DNA of 64,000 bases, from contig NZ_CP077073.1 of assembly GCF_019139535.1 (NCBI RefSeq), positions 4,802,501 to 4,866,500 on the forward strand, read 5' to 3'. Position numbers and translations under genes: made by a program. Below are positions 38,581 through 47,857 of the stretch, piece after piece (positions within the stretch are counted from its first letter, which is position 1; each line of letters opens with the position of its first letter). The DNA comes from Pseudomonas muyukensis. Its GTDB lineage: Bacteria; Pseudomonadota; Gammaproteobacteria; Pseudomonadales; Pseudomonadaceae. Below the pieces are notes generated by a model. That model searched no databases. It had not been told where the DNA came from and saw only the letters and a list, made by a program, of their open reading frames with translations.

Positions 38581-38815
38581 CGACCACTCCCGCAGAAGGC
38601 CTTCTAGACCGGTTGAATTGCCACCCGCGCCAGGGCATCCCGGATGCCCCCGCGCAACGGCGCGAAGCATAGCGCAGCGTTCGTCGTATTTCTGCTGGTA
38701 AAGCGACCTTGCGCTCGCTAGAATTGCGCACTTTTTGATCAGAGGCGCGAAAAGCGCCCACCAGGAGCGCCCCCGTCAGCGGCCGGGCGACCTGTATTCA
38801 ATACCGAGGTTAGTC

Positions 38816-40147
38816 ATGTCCACCACTCCCGCCACTCCGAAGGTCGGCTTCGTTTCCCTGGGTTGTCCCAAGGCCCTGGTCGATTCCGAGCGCATCCTCA
38901 CCCAGCTGCGCATGGAAGGCTATGAAGTCGTGCCCACCTACGAGGACGCCGACGTGGTGGTGGTCAACACCTGCGGCTTCATCGACAGCGCCAAGGCCGA
39001 GTCGCTGGAAGTGATCGGCGAGGCGATCAAGGAAAACGGCAAGGTCATCGTCACCGGCTGCATGGGTGTCGAGGAAGGCAATATCCGCGACGTGCACCCC
39101 AGCGTGCTGTCGGTCAGCGGCCCGCAGCAGTACGAGCAGGTGGTCAACGCCGTGCACGAAGTGGTGCCGCCGCGCCAGGACCACAACCCGCTGATCGACC
39201 TGGTACCGCCCCAGGGCGTCAAGCTGACCCCGCGCCACTACGCCTACCTGAAGATTTCCGAAGGCTGCAACCACAGCTGCAGCTTCTGCATCATCCCGTC
39301 GATGCGCGGCAAGCTGGTCAGCCGCCCGGTCGGCGAGGTGCTGAGCGAGGCCGAGCGCCTGGTCAAGGCCGGCGTCGAGGAGATCCTGGTGATCTCCCAG
39401 GACACCAGCGCCTACGGCGTCGACGTCAAGTACAAGACCGACTTCTGGAACGGCCGCCCGGTCAAGACCCGCATGCTCGAGCTGTGCGAGGCCCTGAGCA
39501 GCCTGGGCGCCTGGGTGCGCCTGCACTATGTGTACCCGTACCCGAACGTCGACGACGTGATTCCGCTGATGGCCGCCGGCAAGATCCTGCCGTACCTGGA
39601 CATCCCGTTCCAGCACGCCAGCCCCAAGGTGCTCAAGTCGATGAAGCGCCCGGCCTTCGAGGACCGCACCTTGGCGCGCATCAAGCACTGGCGCGAGCAG
39701 TGCCCAGAGCTGGTGATCCGCTCGACCTTCATCGTCGGCTTCCCCGGCGAGACCGAGGAAGACTTCCAGTACCTGCTCGACTGGCTGACCGAAGCCCAGC
39801 TCGACCGCGTCGGCTGCTTCCAGTACTCGCCGGTCGAAGGCGCCCCGGCCAACGACCTGGGCCTGGACGAAGTCCCGGACGACATCAAGCAGGACCGCTG
39901 GGACCGCTTCATGGCCCACCAGCAGGCGATCAGCACCGCGCGCCTGCAACTGCGCATCGGCAAGGAGATCGAGGTGCTGATCGACGAGGTCGAGGAGCAA
40001 GGTTCGGTCGGCCGCAGCTTCTTCGACGCACCGGAGATCGACGGCAGCGTGTTCATCGACGGCAACCATGGCTTCAAGCCGGGCGACAAGGTGCGCTGCC
40101 GGGTGGTCGATGCCGACGAATACGATATGTGGGCCGAGCCCATCTAA
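38816..40147 (+). CDS. rimO: Ribosomal protein S12 methylthiotransferase RimO
   Basis: A 443-residue radical-SAM enzyme. The N-terminal UPF0004 domain carries cysteines for a second Fe-S cluster ([31 protein letters not shown]). The radical-SAM site is CNHSCSFC, and a C-terminal TRAM domain follows. It adds a methylthio group to the conserved aspartate of S12. ATG 38816 is the family start ([19 protein letters not shown]). A terminator follows. Confidence 0.96.
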   Translation: MSTTPATPKVGFVSLGCPKALVDSERILTQLRMEGYEVVPTYEDADVVVVNTCGFIDSAKAESLEVIGEAIKENGKVIVTGCMGVEEGNIRDVHPSVLSVSGPQQYEQVVNAVHEVVPPRQDHNPLIDLVPPQGVKLTPRHYAYLKISEGCNHSCSFCIIPSMRGKLVSRPVGEVLSEAERLVKAGVEEILVISQDTSAYGVDVKYKTDFWNGRPVKTRMLELCEALSSLGAWVRLHYVYPYPNVDDVIPLMAAGKILPYLDIPFQHASPKVLKSMKRPAFEDRTLARIKHWREQCPELVIRSTFIVGFPGETEEDFQYLLDWLTEAQLDRVGCFQYSPVEGAPANDLGLDEVPDDIKQDRWDRFMAHQQAISTARLQLRIGKEIEVLIDEVEEQGSVGRSFFDAPEIDGSVFIDGNHGFKPGDKVRCRVVDADEYDMWAEPI

Positions 40148-40163
40148 GCGATACTCGCCTGAA

Positions 40164-40194
40164 GATACCCCGCCCACTGGCGGGGTATTTTTTT
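40164..40194 (+). terminator. Terminator of rimO
   Basis: ATACCCCGCC and GGCGGGGTAT pair across ACT and run into seven T residues. Confidence 0.93.
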
Positions 40195-40232
40195 GCATCT
40201 ATGTTTTCCTCATTGGCCTTGAGGACCCATGG

Positions 40233-40691
40233 ATGCCAGCCACTGTCACACTGCAAACGCCGCGCCTGAGCGACTACCCCGAGCTGGTTCGGGTCTGGGA
40301 AGCCTCGGTGCGCGCCACCCACGACTTCCTCCCCGACGCCTATATCCTGTTGCTGCGCGACCATGTGCTGGCGCGTTATCTGGACGCGGTGATGCTGGTC
40401 TGCTGCAAGGACCACAAAGGACGCATCCTCGGTTTCGCCGGAGTCGCCAACGGCCGGCTCGACCTGCTCTTCATCGCCCCGCAAGCCCGTGGCCAGGGGC
40501 TCGGCAAGCGCCTGCTGCGCCATGCGGTGGCCGAGCTCAACGCCGCGCGGCTGGATGTCAACGAACAGAACCCGCAAGCCCTGGGGTTCTACCTGCACCA
40601 AGGCTTCGAAGTGTACGGGCGCTCGGAAACGGACGGCCTGGGGCAGCCATACCCCCTACTGCACATGAGGCTGATTCGTACAGGAGCCTGA
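40233..40691 (+). CDS. GNAT-family N-acetyltransferase
   Basis: A 152-residue acetyltransferase. The acetyl-CoA pyrophosphate-binding loop is PQARGQGLGKRLL (Q/R-x-x-G-x-G/A), followed by LDVNEQNPQALGFYLHQGFEVYGRSE, typical of the YjaB/PhnO-like branch that acts on small molecules or proteins. Start ATG 40233 is set by GAGGA at 7-nt spacing. The substrate is unknown. Confidence 0.88.
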   Translation: MPATVTLQTPRLSDYPELVRVWEASVRATHDFLPDAYILLLRDHVLARYLDAVMLVCCKDHKGRILGFAGVANGRLDLLFIAPQARGQGLGKRLLRHAVAELNAARLDVNEQNPQALGFYLHQGFEVYGRSETDGLGQPYPLLHMRLIRTGA

Positions 40692-40812
40692 TGCCAGAGC
40701 CGAAGATGCCAGCTCCCCGATCCGAAACGGCGGAAATGACATCGATTTGCAGCCGCGACCCCGTCGGTGAAGGTACAATGGAGCCTTTCCCTGCCTCGTG
40801 AAACCATTGTCC

Positions 40813-41523
40813 ATGTCCGACCCCATTCGCCTGTCCAAACGCCTCATCGAACAGCTTGGCTGCTCCCGCCGAGAGGCCGAACTGTATATCGAGGGTGGCT
40901 GGGTCACCGTCGATGGCGTGGTGGTCGAACAGCCGCAGTTCAAGGTTGCCCAGCAGCGCGTCGAGCTGCTGCCCGGCGCCCGTGCCGAGAGCCTCGAGCC
41001 GGTCACCCTGCTGCTCAACCAGCAGGCCGGCCAGGCACTCGACAGCGCCCAGGCCGGCATGACCCTGGCCAGCCTCAGCGAAGCCCACCGCGAAGGCGTG
41101 CGCGCCTTGCACGGGCACTTTGCCCGGCAGGCCTGCGTCGCCCCGCTGCTCCCCGGCGCCAGCGGCCTGCAGCTGTTCACCCAGGACTGGCGGGTAACCC
41201 GCAAGCTCGACGCCGACCTGCGCCGTATGGAACAGGAATACATCGTCCAGGTCGGCGGCGAAGCCAAGCCAGGCGCCCTTGAGCGGCTGGCCCGTGGCGT
41301 CGAGCGCAAGGGCGTCGAGTTGCCCAAGGCCAAGGCCAGCTGGCAGAACGAACAACACCTGCGCATGGTCCTGAAAAACCCGCAGCCAGGGGTTATCGAG
41401 CAACTGTGCGAGACCGCCGGCCTCAAGGTCCTGGGCATGCGCCGCATCCGCCTGGGCGGGGTGTCGATGGGCAAGCTGCCATTGGGCCAATGGCGCTACC
41501 TGGCCGCCACCGAACGTTTCTGA
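40813..41523 (+). CDS. RsuA/RluF-like pseudouridine-synthase protein lacking the catalytic Asp
   Basis: A 236-residue protein. Residues ~5-50 form an S4 RNA-binding domain (LSKRLIEQLGCSRREAELYIEGGWVTVDGVVV). The rest follows the RsuA/RluF fold, including KLDADLRRMEQEYIVQV and LCETAGLKVLGMRRIRLGGV. The catalytic motif is normally GRLDxxTxGLxLxT; here it reads PLLPGASGLQLFT (residues 111-123), with leucine replacing the essential aspartate. It may be an RNA-binding protein without isomerase activity. ATG 40813 starts the S4 domain. Confidence 0.8.
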   Translation: MSDPIRLSKRLIEQLGCSRREAELYIEGGWVTVDGVVVEQPQFKVAQQRVELLPGARAESLEPVTLLLNQQAGQALDSAQAGMTLASLSEAHREGVRALHGHFARQACVAPLLPGASGLQLFTQDWRVTRKLDADLRRMEQEYIVQVGGEAKPGALERLARGVERKGVELPKAKASWQNEQHLRMVLKNPQPGVIEQLCETAGLKVLGMRRIRLGGVSMGKLPLGQWRYLAATERF

Positions 41524-41587
41524 GGTCCGTCACCCAGCACTACCGCCAGGCAATGACTGCCATGGCACCTGAACAGGATTCGCTGCA

Positions 41588-42049
41588 ATGAACCACAACG
41601 ATGTACTGCGCAGCCTGCGCTACATGCTCAAGGCCAACGACCAGAAAATGGCCGAGATCACCGGCCTCAGCGGCCTGCAAGTCAGCGCCGAGGCCATCGC
41701 CGGCTACGTGAAGAAAGAAGAGGAACCCGGTTTCGTGCAATGCCCGGACAAGGTCATGGCACACTTCCTCGACGGCCTGGTGATCCACCGCCGTGGCCGC
41801 GACGACAGCCGCCCAGCGCAACCGATCGAGCTACCGGTGACCAACAACACCATCCTCAAGAAGCTGCGGGTGGCCTTCGAGCTCAAGGAAGACGACCTGC
41901 ACGCAGTGCTCAAGGCCGTCAACTTCCCGGTTTCCAAGCCAGAGCTCAGCGCGCTGTTCCGCAAGGTCGGCCACGACAACTACCGCCCGTGCGGCGACCA
42001 GTTGCTGCGCAACTTCCTCAAGGGCCTCACCCTGCGCGTGCGCGGCTGA
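41588..42049 (+). CDS. DUF1456 family protein (YehS-like)
   Basis: A 153-residue protein made of two similar halves, each starting N-x-[VI]-L-[RK]-x-L-R (residues 3-10 NDVLRSLR; near 84 NTILKKLR). This is the tandem DUF1456 arrangement of E. coli YehS. Function is unknown. It lies between the S4-domain gene and trmO on the same strand. Confidence 0.88.
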   Translation: MNHNDVLRSLRYMLKANDQKMAEITGLSGLQVSAEAIAGYVKKEEEPGFVQCPDKVMAHFLDGLVIHRRGRDDSRPAQPIELPVTNNTILKKLRVAFELKEDDLHAVLKAVNFPVSKPELSALFRKVGHDNYRPCGDQLLRNFLKGLTLRVRG

Positions 42050-42056
42050 GCCTGTG

Positions 42057-42749
42057 ATGCAACACACGGTCTCGCCAGTCGGCATCCTGCGCTCCTGCTT
42101 CAAGGAGAAGTTCGCCATTCCGCGCCAACCGCAGCTGGCGCCCGCCGCCCGGGGCGTGCTGGAACTGCTGCCGCCCTTCGACCAGGGCGATGCCGTCGAA
42201 GGGCTGGAACAGGTCAGCCACGTCTGGCTGGTGTTCCTGTTCCACCAAGCGCTGGAAGACAAGCCACGGCTCAAGGTGCGCCCGCCGCGCCTGGGTGGCA
42301 ACAAGAGCATGGGGGTGTTCGCCACCCGCGCGACCCACCGCCCCAATGGCATCGGCCAGTCGGTGGTGCGCCTCGAAGGCGTGGAGCCTGGGCGCCTGCT
42401 GCTGTCGGGTATCGATCTGCTCGATGGTACGCCGGTGCTGGATATCAAGCCCTATGTGCCCTATGCCGATAGCGTCAGCGGGGCAGTCAACCGGATGGCC
42501 AGTGACGCACCTGCGGCGATTGCCGTCGACTGGAGCGACAGCGCCCTGCCCCAGGCACGCGAACATGCGCTGCGCCTGGGCGAGCCGCTGGTCGAGCTGA
42601 TCGAGCAGTGCCTGGCCCAGGATCCCCGCCCGGCCTACCAGGTACCACCGCCCGAGCGGGTGTATGGGGTGAGGTTCTGGGATGTGCAGGTGCGCTGGCA
42701 TTATCCGCAGCCGGATGTGATCCGCGTGCTGGAGGTGACACCGGAGTGA
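42057..42749 (+). CDS. trmO: tRNA (t6A37) N6-methyltransferase TrmO
   Basis: A 230-residue member of the TsaA/TrmO family, which methylates N6-threonylcarbamoyladenosine at position 37 of tRNAs reading ACY. The signature SMGVFATRATHRPNGIGQSVVRLEG binds S-adenosylmethionine in a beta-barrel fold, and DIKPYVPYADS follows. ATG 42057 is chosen; a GTG one codon earlier is possible. It closes a short run of RNA-related genes. Confidence 0.93.
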   Translation: MQHTVSPVGILRSCFKEKFAIPRQPQLAPAARGVLELLPPFDQGDAVEGLEQVSHVWLVFLFHQALEDKPRLKVRPPRLGGNKSMGVFATRATHRPNGIGQSVVRLEGVEPGRLLLSGIDLLDGTPVLDIKPYVPYADSVSGAVNRMASDAPAAIAVDWSDSALPQAREHALRLGEPLVELIEQCLAQDPRPAYQVPPPERVYGVRFWDVQVRWHYPQPDVIRVLEVTPE

Positions 42750-42797
42750 CCCGGTGTCGATACGGGCGCTCTCGCGGCGAAGCTGTTGCGCGGGCAT

Positions 42798-42833
42798 AAA
42801 AAAACGCAGGCCAGGCCTGCGTTTTTCATTTCT
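42798..42833. terminator. Bidirectional terminator between trmO and fpr
   Basis: An A-run, ACGCAGGCC, AGGCCTGCGT and a T-run make a symmetric hairpin between the convergent genes. Confidence 0.92.
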
Positions 42834-42843
42834 GCCGCTCGCC

Positions 42844-43623
42844 TTACTTCTCGACGAACGCACGCTCGATCAGGTAGTCACCCGGCTCGCGCATGCGCGG
42901 GGAAATCTTCAGGCCGAAGCTGTCCAGCACTTCGCTGGTCTCGTCGAGCATGCTCGGGCTGCCGCAGATCATCGCGCGGTCGTCCTGCGGGTTGATCGGT
43001 GGCAGGCCGATGTCGCTGAACAGCTTGCCGCTGCGCATCAGGTCGGTCAGCCGGCCCTGGTTCTCGAACGGCTCGCGGGTCACGGTGGGGTAGTAGATCA
43101 GCTTGTCACGCACGGACTCGCCGAAGAACTCGTTCTGCGGCAGGTGCTCGGTGATGAACTCGCGGTAGGCCACTTCGTTGACGTAGCGCACGCCGTGGAC
43201 CAGGATCACCTTCTCGAAACGCTCGTAGGTTTCCGGGTCCTGGATCACGCTCATGAACGGCGCCAGGCCGGTGCCGGTGCTCAGCAGGTAGAGGTGCTTG
43301 CCTGGGTTGAGGTCGTCGAGTACCAGGGTGCCGGTAGGCTTCTTGCTGATGATGATCTCATCGCCTTCCTTCAGGTGCTGCAGCTGCGAGGTCAGCGGGC
43401 CGTCCGGCACCTTGATGCTGAAGAACTCCAGGTGCTCTTCCCAGTTTGGCGAGGCGATGGAGTAGGCGCGCATGAGCGGGCGGCCGCTATCCTGCTGCAG
43501 GCCGATCATCACGAACTGACCGTTCTCGAAGCGCAGGCCCGGGTCACGGGTGCACTTGAAGCTGAACAGGGTGTCGTTCCAGTGGTGCACACTGAGGACA
43601 CGTTCGTGGTTCATGTTGCTCAT
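42844..43623 (-). CDS. fpr: Ferredoxin/flavodoxin-NADP+ reductase Fpr
   Basis: A 259-residue flavoprotein of the bacterial subclass I FNR type. The FAD site is RAYSIAS, the NADP site STGTGLAPFMS and VHGVRY, and the C-terminal end FVEK is typical of Pseudomonas Fpr. It exchanges electrons between NADPH and ferredoxin or flavodoxin, supplying Fe-S assembly and oxidative-stress defence. ATG 43623 follows CAGGAGCCCC. The divergent finR gene encodes its known activator in P. putida. Confidence 0.95.
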   Translation of the reverse strand: MSNMNHERVLSVHHWNDTLFSFKCTRDPGLRFENGQFVMIGLQQDSGRPLMRAYSIASPNWEEHLEFFSIKVPDGPLTSQLQHLKEGDEIIISKKPTGTLVLDDLNPGKHLYLLSTGTGLAPFMSVIQDPETYERFEKVILVHGVRYVNEVAYREFITEHLPQNEFFGESVRDKLIYYPTVTREPFENQGRLTDLMRSGKLFSDIGLPPINPQDDRAMICGSPSMLDETSEVLDSFGLKISPRMREPGDYLIERAFVEK

Positions 43624-43695
43624 CGATGGGGCTCCTGAAGGAAAACGCGGCGCGCGCAAGACGCGCAGTTGCGCGATAGTTTAGGGGCAGCGACA

Positions 43696-43731
43696 ATATC
43701 TGTTAACTGAATTATCAAGATATGTGTTATC
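43696..43731. promoter_or_regulatory. Inverted repeats in the finR-fpr intergenic region
   Basis: ATATC (43696-43700) and GATAT (43719-43723) form the arms of a spaced palindrome, and GATA-N5-TATC (43719-43731) is a second one. They lie in the ~120-bp gap where FinR would bind to activate fpr. That they are the FinR site is inference. Confidence 0.45.
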
Positions 43732-43743
43732 GGTTATATAGAT

Positions 43744-44670
43744 ATGCGATTTACACTTCGTCAGCTCCAGGTCTTCGTCGCTGTCGCCCAGCACCAGAGT
43801 GTGTCGCGGGCCGCTGGCGTGCTGGCCTTGTCGCAATCGGCCGCCAGCACCTCGATCACCGAACTGGAGCGCCAGTCCAGCTGCCAGCTGTTCGACCGTG
43901 CCGGCAAGCGCTTGAGCCTCAACGCCCTGGGGCATCAGCTACTGCCGCAAGCCGTCGCCCTGCTCGACCAGGCCAAGGAAATCGAGGATCTGCTCAACGG
44001 CAAGTCCGGTTTCGGCTCGCTGGCCGTCGGCGCCACCCTCACCATCGGCAACTACCTGGCCACCCTGCTGATCGGCAGCTTCATGCAGGTGCACCCGGAG
44101 AGCCAGGTGAAACTGCACGTACAAAATACCGCGCATATCGTGCAACAAGTCGCCCACTACGAAATTGACCTGGGTCTAATCGAGGGCGACTGCAACCACC
44201 CCGACCTGGAAGTGCAGCCCTGGGTGGAGGACGAACTGGTGGTGTTCTGCGCGCCACAACATCCGCTGGCCAAGGTTGGCCATGCCGGTATCGAGCAATT
44301 GGCCCATGAGGCGTGGATCCTGCGCGAACAAGGTTCGGGCACGCGCCTGACCTTCGACCAGGCCATGCGTCATCACCGCGCCAACTTGAACATCCGCCTG
44401 GAACTGGAGCACACCGAGGCGATCAAGCGCGCCGTGGAATCAGGCCTGGGCATCGGCTGCATCTCGCGCCTGGCACTGCGCGACGCATTTCGTCGCGGCA
44501 GCCTGGTGCCGGTGGAAACCCCGGCGCTGGACCTGTCGCGGCAGTTCTACTTCATCTGGCACAAACAGAAGTACCAGACCTCGGCCATGCGCGAGTTTCT
44601 CGAGCTGTGCCGCAGCTTCACCGCCGGCGTGCGCCGCAGCGACGAAATCGTCCTGCCGCCGATTGCCTGA
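43744..44670 (+). CDS. finR: LysR-family regulator FinR
   Basis: A 308-residue LysR-type activator. The winged helix-turn-helix is MRFTLRQLQVFVAVAQHQSVSRAAGVLALSQSAASTSITELE, followed by an effector-binding domain. Its position divergent from fpr matches FinR of P. putida, which is needed for fpr induction under superoxide or nitrosative stress. The name rests on sequence type and this context. Confidence 0.88.
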   Translation: MRFTLRQLQVFVAVAQHQSVSRAAGVLALSQSAASTSITELERQSSCQLFDRAGKRLSLNALGHQLLPQAVALLDQAKEIEDLLNGKSGFGSLAVGATLTIGNYLATLLIGSFMQVHPESQVKLHVQNTAHIVQQVAHYEIDLGLIEGDCNHPDLEVQPWVEDELVVFCAPQHPLAKVGHAGIEQLAHEAWILREQGSGTRLTFDQAMRHHRANLNIRLELEHTEAIKRAVESGLGIGCISRLALRDAFRRGSLVPVETPALDLSRQFYFIWHKQKYQTSAMREFLELCRSFTAGVRRSDEIVLPPIA

Positions 44671-44673
44671 AGC

Positions 44674-45039
44674 TCAGCCGAGCAGGATCACGCCCCAGAC
44701 CAGCGCGACCATGGTCATTGCCACCAACTGCGCGGCGCTGCCCATGTCCTTGGCGTTCTTCGACAGCGGGTGGCGGTCCAGGGAGATACGGTCGATGGCC
44801 GCCTCCACTGCCGAGTTGAGCAGTTCGACGATCAGCCCCAGCAGGCACACGGCGATCAGGATAGCCCGCTCGCCGCGACTGACCGGCAACCAGAAGGCGA
44901 TCGGGATCAGCAGCACATTGAGCAGCACCAACTGGCGGAAAGCCGCCTCGCCCTTGAAGGCGGTGCGCAGGCCGTCGAACGAGTAGCCCGCGGCATTGAC
45001 GATACGTTTGAGGCCGGTCTGGCCTTTGAATGGCGACAT
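44674..45039 (-). CDS. dgkA: Diacylglycerol kinase DgkA
   Basis: A 121-residue membrane enzyme with three transmembrane helices. The catalytic segment is ELLNSAVEAAIDRIS, followed by HPLSKNAKDMGSAAQL, both near invariant in the family. It phosphorylates diacylglycerol released during osmoregulated-glucan and lipopolysaccharide decoration. It lies downstream of erdR on the same strand and ends 3 bp from the finR stop. Confidence 0.96.
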   Translation of the reverse strand: MSPFKGQTGLKRIVNAAGYSFDGLRTAFKGEAAFRQLVLLNVLLIPIAFWLPVSRGERAILIAVCLLGLIVELLNSAVEAAIDRISLDRHPLSKNAKDMGSAAQLVAMTMVALVWGVILLG

Positions 45040-45117
45040 GCGTGTGTGTCACTTCACCGAGAAAAAGGCCAGCAGACTAGACCAGTCGGGGTCAAAAAAG
45101 CGTGAAGCTGCGGCCCC

Positions 45118-45768
45118 TCAGGAGGCCGAAACCGATTCGAGTTGTTGCAACAGCAGCGCCGCCTGGGTGCGGGTGCGCACACCCAGCTTGCGGAAGATCG
45201 CCGTCACATGGGCCTTGATGGTCGCTTCCGAGACGCTCAGCTCGTAGGCGATCTGCTTGTTCAACAAGCCTTCGCAGACCATGGTCAGCACCCGGAACTG
45301 TTGCGGGGTCAGGCTGGCCAGCCCTTCGCTGGCGGCCTTGGCCTCGGCCGACACGTCGACTTTCTCGAACGCCTGGGGCGGCCACCAGACGTCGCCGTCG
45401 AGCACGTTGCGCACCGCTTCCTGAATCTTGCTCAGCTCGCTGGACTTGGGAATGAAACCGCTGGCGCCGAATTCGCGGGACTTCACCACCACCGACGCTT
45501 CCTCCTGCGCCGACACCATCACCACCGGGATCTGCGGATACTGGCCGCGCAACAGGACCAGGCCGGAGAAGCCGTAGGCACCTGGCATGTTCAGGTCCAG
45601 CAGGACCAGGTCCCAGTCGGCCTTTTCAGCGAGACTGGCTTCCAGTTCGGCGATGCTCGCCACTTCCACCAGGCGCACGTCCGGGCCCAGGCCGAGGGTA
45701 ACGGCCTGGCGCAGGGCGCTGCGAAACAGCGGGTGGTCATCGGCAATCAGGATTTCGTATGTGGCCAT
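45118..45768 (-). CDS. erdR: LuxR-type response regulator ErdR
   Basis: A 216-residue two-component regulator. Acidic pocket D10-D11 and phospho-acceptor D58 (LLDLNMP) make up the receiver domain, and the C-terminal LuxR helix-turn-helix covers about residues 148-205 (LTPQQFRVLTMVCEGLLNKQIAYELSVSEATIKAHV). Gene order with dgkA matches ErdR, which governs ethanol and acetate metabolism (for example acetyl-CoA synthetase) in Pseudomonas. The cognate kinase is not beside it. Confidence 0.9.
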   Translation of the reverse strand: MATYEILIADDHPLFRSALRQAVTLGLGPDVRLVEVASIAELEASLAEKADWDLVLLDLNMPGAYGFSGLVLLRGQYPQIPVVMVSAQEEASVVVKSREFGASGFIPKSSELSKIQEAVRNVLDGDVWWPPQAFEKVDVSAEAKAASEGLASLTPQQFRVLTMVCEGLLNKQIAYELSVSEATIKAHVTAIFRKLGVRTRTQAALLLQQLESVSAS

Positions 45769-46016
45769 CGATCTATGGATCCTGTTCTGTGCCGGGCGCT
45801 TGGGGTACGGGCGCGCCTGGCAGGCAACTCATGGCGCGAACGGCAGGGCCGCCGGCCGGGATGGCACGGCGAAGTCCGGGGTAACAGCAGCTTCGTCGTG
45901 CCTGAAGCGGGGCCAAGGATGCCGAGCACGAACCGGGTGGTCAAGCCGGTCGACTCCGCCCACCCTGGCTGCCAGCCCCGACAGTATGAACCAAACCGCC
46001 GGGCCTGCCCCTTGGA

Positions 46017-46727
46017 CTATAGGAAGGTATGCAAACGCTGATGCACTTCATCCTGCGCATCCAGGGCCAGGCGACGCTTGCCGCTGAGGTAGTGCAGGCT
46101 GAACACATCCAGGTAGGCGTCCAGGGCCTGGGAGGCCTGGCTGTCGCCGGCCAGGTCCAGGCACATGGCGGCCACCTCGGCGGTGCAGAAGTGGTCATCG
46201 CGCTTGGAGCGGCGCAGGCGATAGCGCGACATCTGCTCGGCCTGCAGGCTCAGCACCGGGAAACGGTCCAGGTACGGGCTCTTGCGGAACATCTTGCGCG
46301 CCTCGGTCCAGGTGGCGTCGAGCAGGATGAACAGCGGGCGCTTGCCCGGCTCGCGCAGCACCTCGCTGACCACCCGCTCCTGGGCGACGAACTCGCCGGG
46401 GAAAACGATGAAGGGTTGCCACTGCGGGTCGTCGAGCAGCGCCAGCAGACGCTCGTCCACCGCGGTGCGCAGCCAGCCGAAGGCCGAGGTATCCTCGATC
46501 AGGTCGGCAATCAGCCAGCCGGTGTTCGTCGGTTTCAACGGCTCGGTGTCATGCATCAACAGGCACACGCCGGCCTCGGCCTGGACCTTGGGTTTCCAGG
46601 CGCACAGGCAATGGCTGGCGATCACTCGGCAATCCGGGCAACGCTCGGCGCGCGAGCCACGGGCAATGAACGGCTTGTTGCTGCGGGCCAGGCGCTCGGC
46701 GCGCAAGCGCGCGACCGCGTGGCTCAT
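46017..46727 (-). CDS. tapT: tRNA-uridine aminocarboxypropyltransferase (DTW domain)
   Basis: A 236-residue DTW-domain enzyme that adds the 3-amino-3-carboxypropyl group to U47 of tRNAs. The N-terminal cysteine cluster CPDCRVIASHCLC probably binds zinc, and DATWTEARKMF is the DTW motif. ATG 46727 (MSHAVARLRAERL) is preferred to an upstream in-frame codon. It lies between erdR and the small secreted protein gene, as in P. aeruginosa. Confidence 0.88.
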   Translation of the reverse strand: MSHAVARLRAERLARSNKPFIARGSRAERCPDCRVIASHCLCAWKPKVQAEAGVCLLMHDTEPLKPTNTGWLIADLIEDTSAFGWLRTAVDERLLALLDDPQWQPFIVFPGEFVAQERVVSEVLREPGKRPLFILLDATWTEARKMFRKSPYLDRFPVLSLQAEQMSRYRLRRSKRDDHFCTAEVAAMCLDLAGDSQASQALDAYLDVFSLHYLSGKRRLALDAQDEVHQRLHTFL

Positions 46728-46940
46728 GGCAGCAGGCCTTGCAGGGGGAATGGGCGGGGCACGGCGATAACTCGGTGAAAACAAAGGCGCAGTCTACCAG
46801 AGCGTGCGTCATTTGCCGTGCAGCCTGGCCAATGGCTCCTTTATAATCCCAGGCCCTGGCGGCCTGGAAACCCTGCGGTTTCATGGAACGCCGCCCGCCG
46901 GCGCCGGTCAAAGCGCCAGTCATCGAACCAGGAGAGATTC

Positions 46941-47360
46941 ATGCTGCGTTTTATCGCCCCGACCCTGAGCCTGCTGCTCGCCCTGCCCCTGGCGGCCCAG
47001 GCCGCGTCCAAGCAGGAATACGAGCTGACCCAGATGCTGCAGAAGGTCGCCAAGCAAAGCAGCGTCGGCACCCCACGGGCCATCAACGAAGACATCCTTG
47101 ACCAGGGTTATACCGTCGAAGGCAAGGCACTGGTCAACCACCTGAGCGTGCGCCAGGAGCATGCCGCGCGCATGCAGGCCAACCCCGCGCAGGTGCGCAG
47201 CCAGCTGGGCGACAGCGTGTGCCGCAACAACGGTTATCGCCAGCTGATGTCCAAGGGCGCCGTGATGGTCTACCGCTTCAGCGTCTACAAGACCAACCAA
47301 CCGGTCATGGACCAGGCCTTCGACGCCGCCAGCTGCACGGCCGGCAACAAGAAGAAGTGA
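46941..47360 (+). CDS. Small secreted protein, PA3611-like (quorum-regulated virulence factor family)
   Basis: A 139-residue protein with a clear signal peptide (MLRFIAPTLSLLLALPLAAQA) and a compact mature domain with two cysteines (VCRNNGY, ASCTAGN) that could form a disulfide. Length, locus and pattern match PA3611 of P. aeruginosa, annotated as a quorum-sensing-regulated virulence factor of unknown action. ATG 46941 follows AGGAGA at 7-nt spacing. Confidence 0.75.
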   Translation: MLRFIAPTLSLLLALPLAAQAASKQEYELTQMLQKVAKQSSVGTPRAINEDILDQGYTVEGKALVNHLSVRQEHAARMQANPAQVRSQLGDSVCRNNGYRQLMSKGAVMVYRFSVYKTNQPVMDQAFDAASCTAGNKKK

Positions 47361-47362
47361 TT

Positions 47363-47569
47363 TCAGGCCACCTGGTCGCTGTCACTGGCGCGCCGTTGCT
47401 CATCTTCGGCGCGTAGCTCGGCCAGCAAGGCCTGCAAGTAACGCGAATGCCGCTCGTGGCCTTGCAGGCGGCGCAGGCATTCATCCTCCAGGCTCAGGCA
47501 ATGGGCCTGCGCCTCTCGTTCGAGCAGTTGCAACAGCTGCCCGTCCACCTCCAGCACCAATCGATGCAT
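47363..47569 (-). CDS. Small conserved helical protein
   Basis: A 68-residue charged protein (MHRLVLEVDGQLLQLLEREA ...) predicted helical, with no signal peptide. Its start is fixed by a strong GGGAGGT ribosome site 6 nt upstream of ATG 47569. A similar small gene sits at the same place in P. aeruginosa, as I recall. Its role is unknown; it resembles an arc-like or adaptor helix bundle but no motif is definite. Confidence 0.65.
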   Translation of the reverse strand: MHRLVLEVDGQLLQLLEREAQAHCLSLEDECLRRLQGHERHSRYLQALLAELRAEDEQRRASDSDQVA

Positions 47570-47857
47570 ACCGCCACCTCCCTGCACCGCGCGCCTGGTC
47601 GCCTCCAGTAAACCAAAGCCGCGCAAAGGCTGGATCCGATCTGACAGGCGGCACGAAGCCGCACCAGCGTCTAGATTGATAACGAGTGTCCATAACAACG
47701 ACAACGCGATGGAACTGCCACTGCAACATGGCCTTGAAGGCCTACTGCAACGCTCGGGGCGCACACTCGAGCCACAGCAGCCAGCGACACACGCAGTGTC
47801 GCGGCCGGGACCTGCCATCGACCCGGTCAGAGGTTTTGCTGCAGAAGGAGACGTTGA

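Noticed and set aside
36496..38607. 703-codon frame opposite kup
   Set aside because: His/Gln/Arg-rich shadow of the kup gene.
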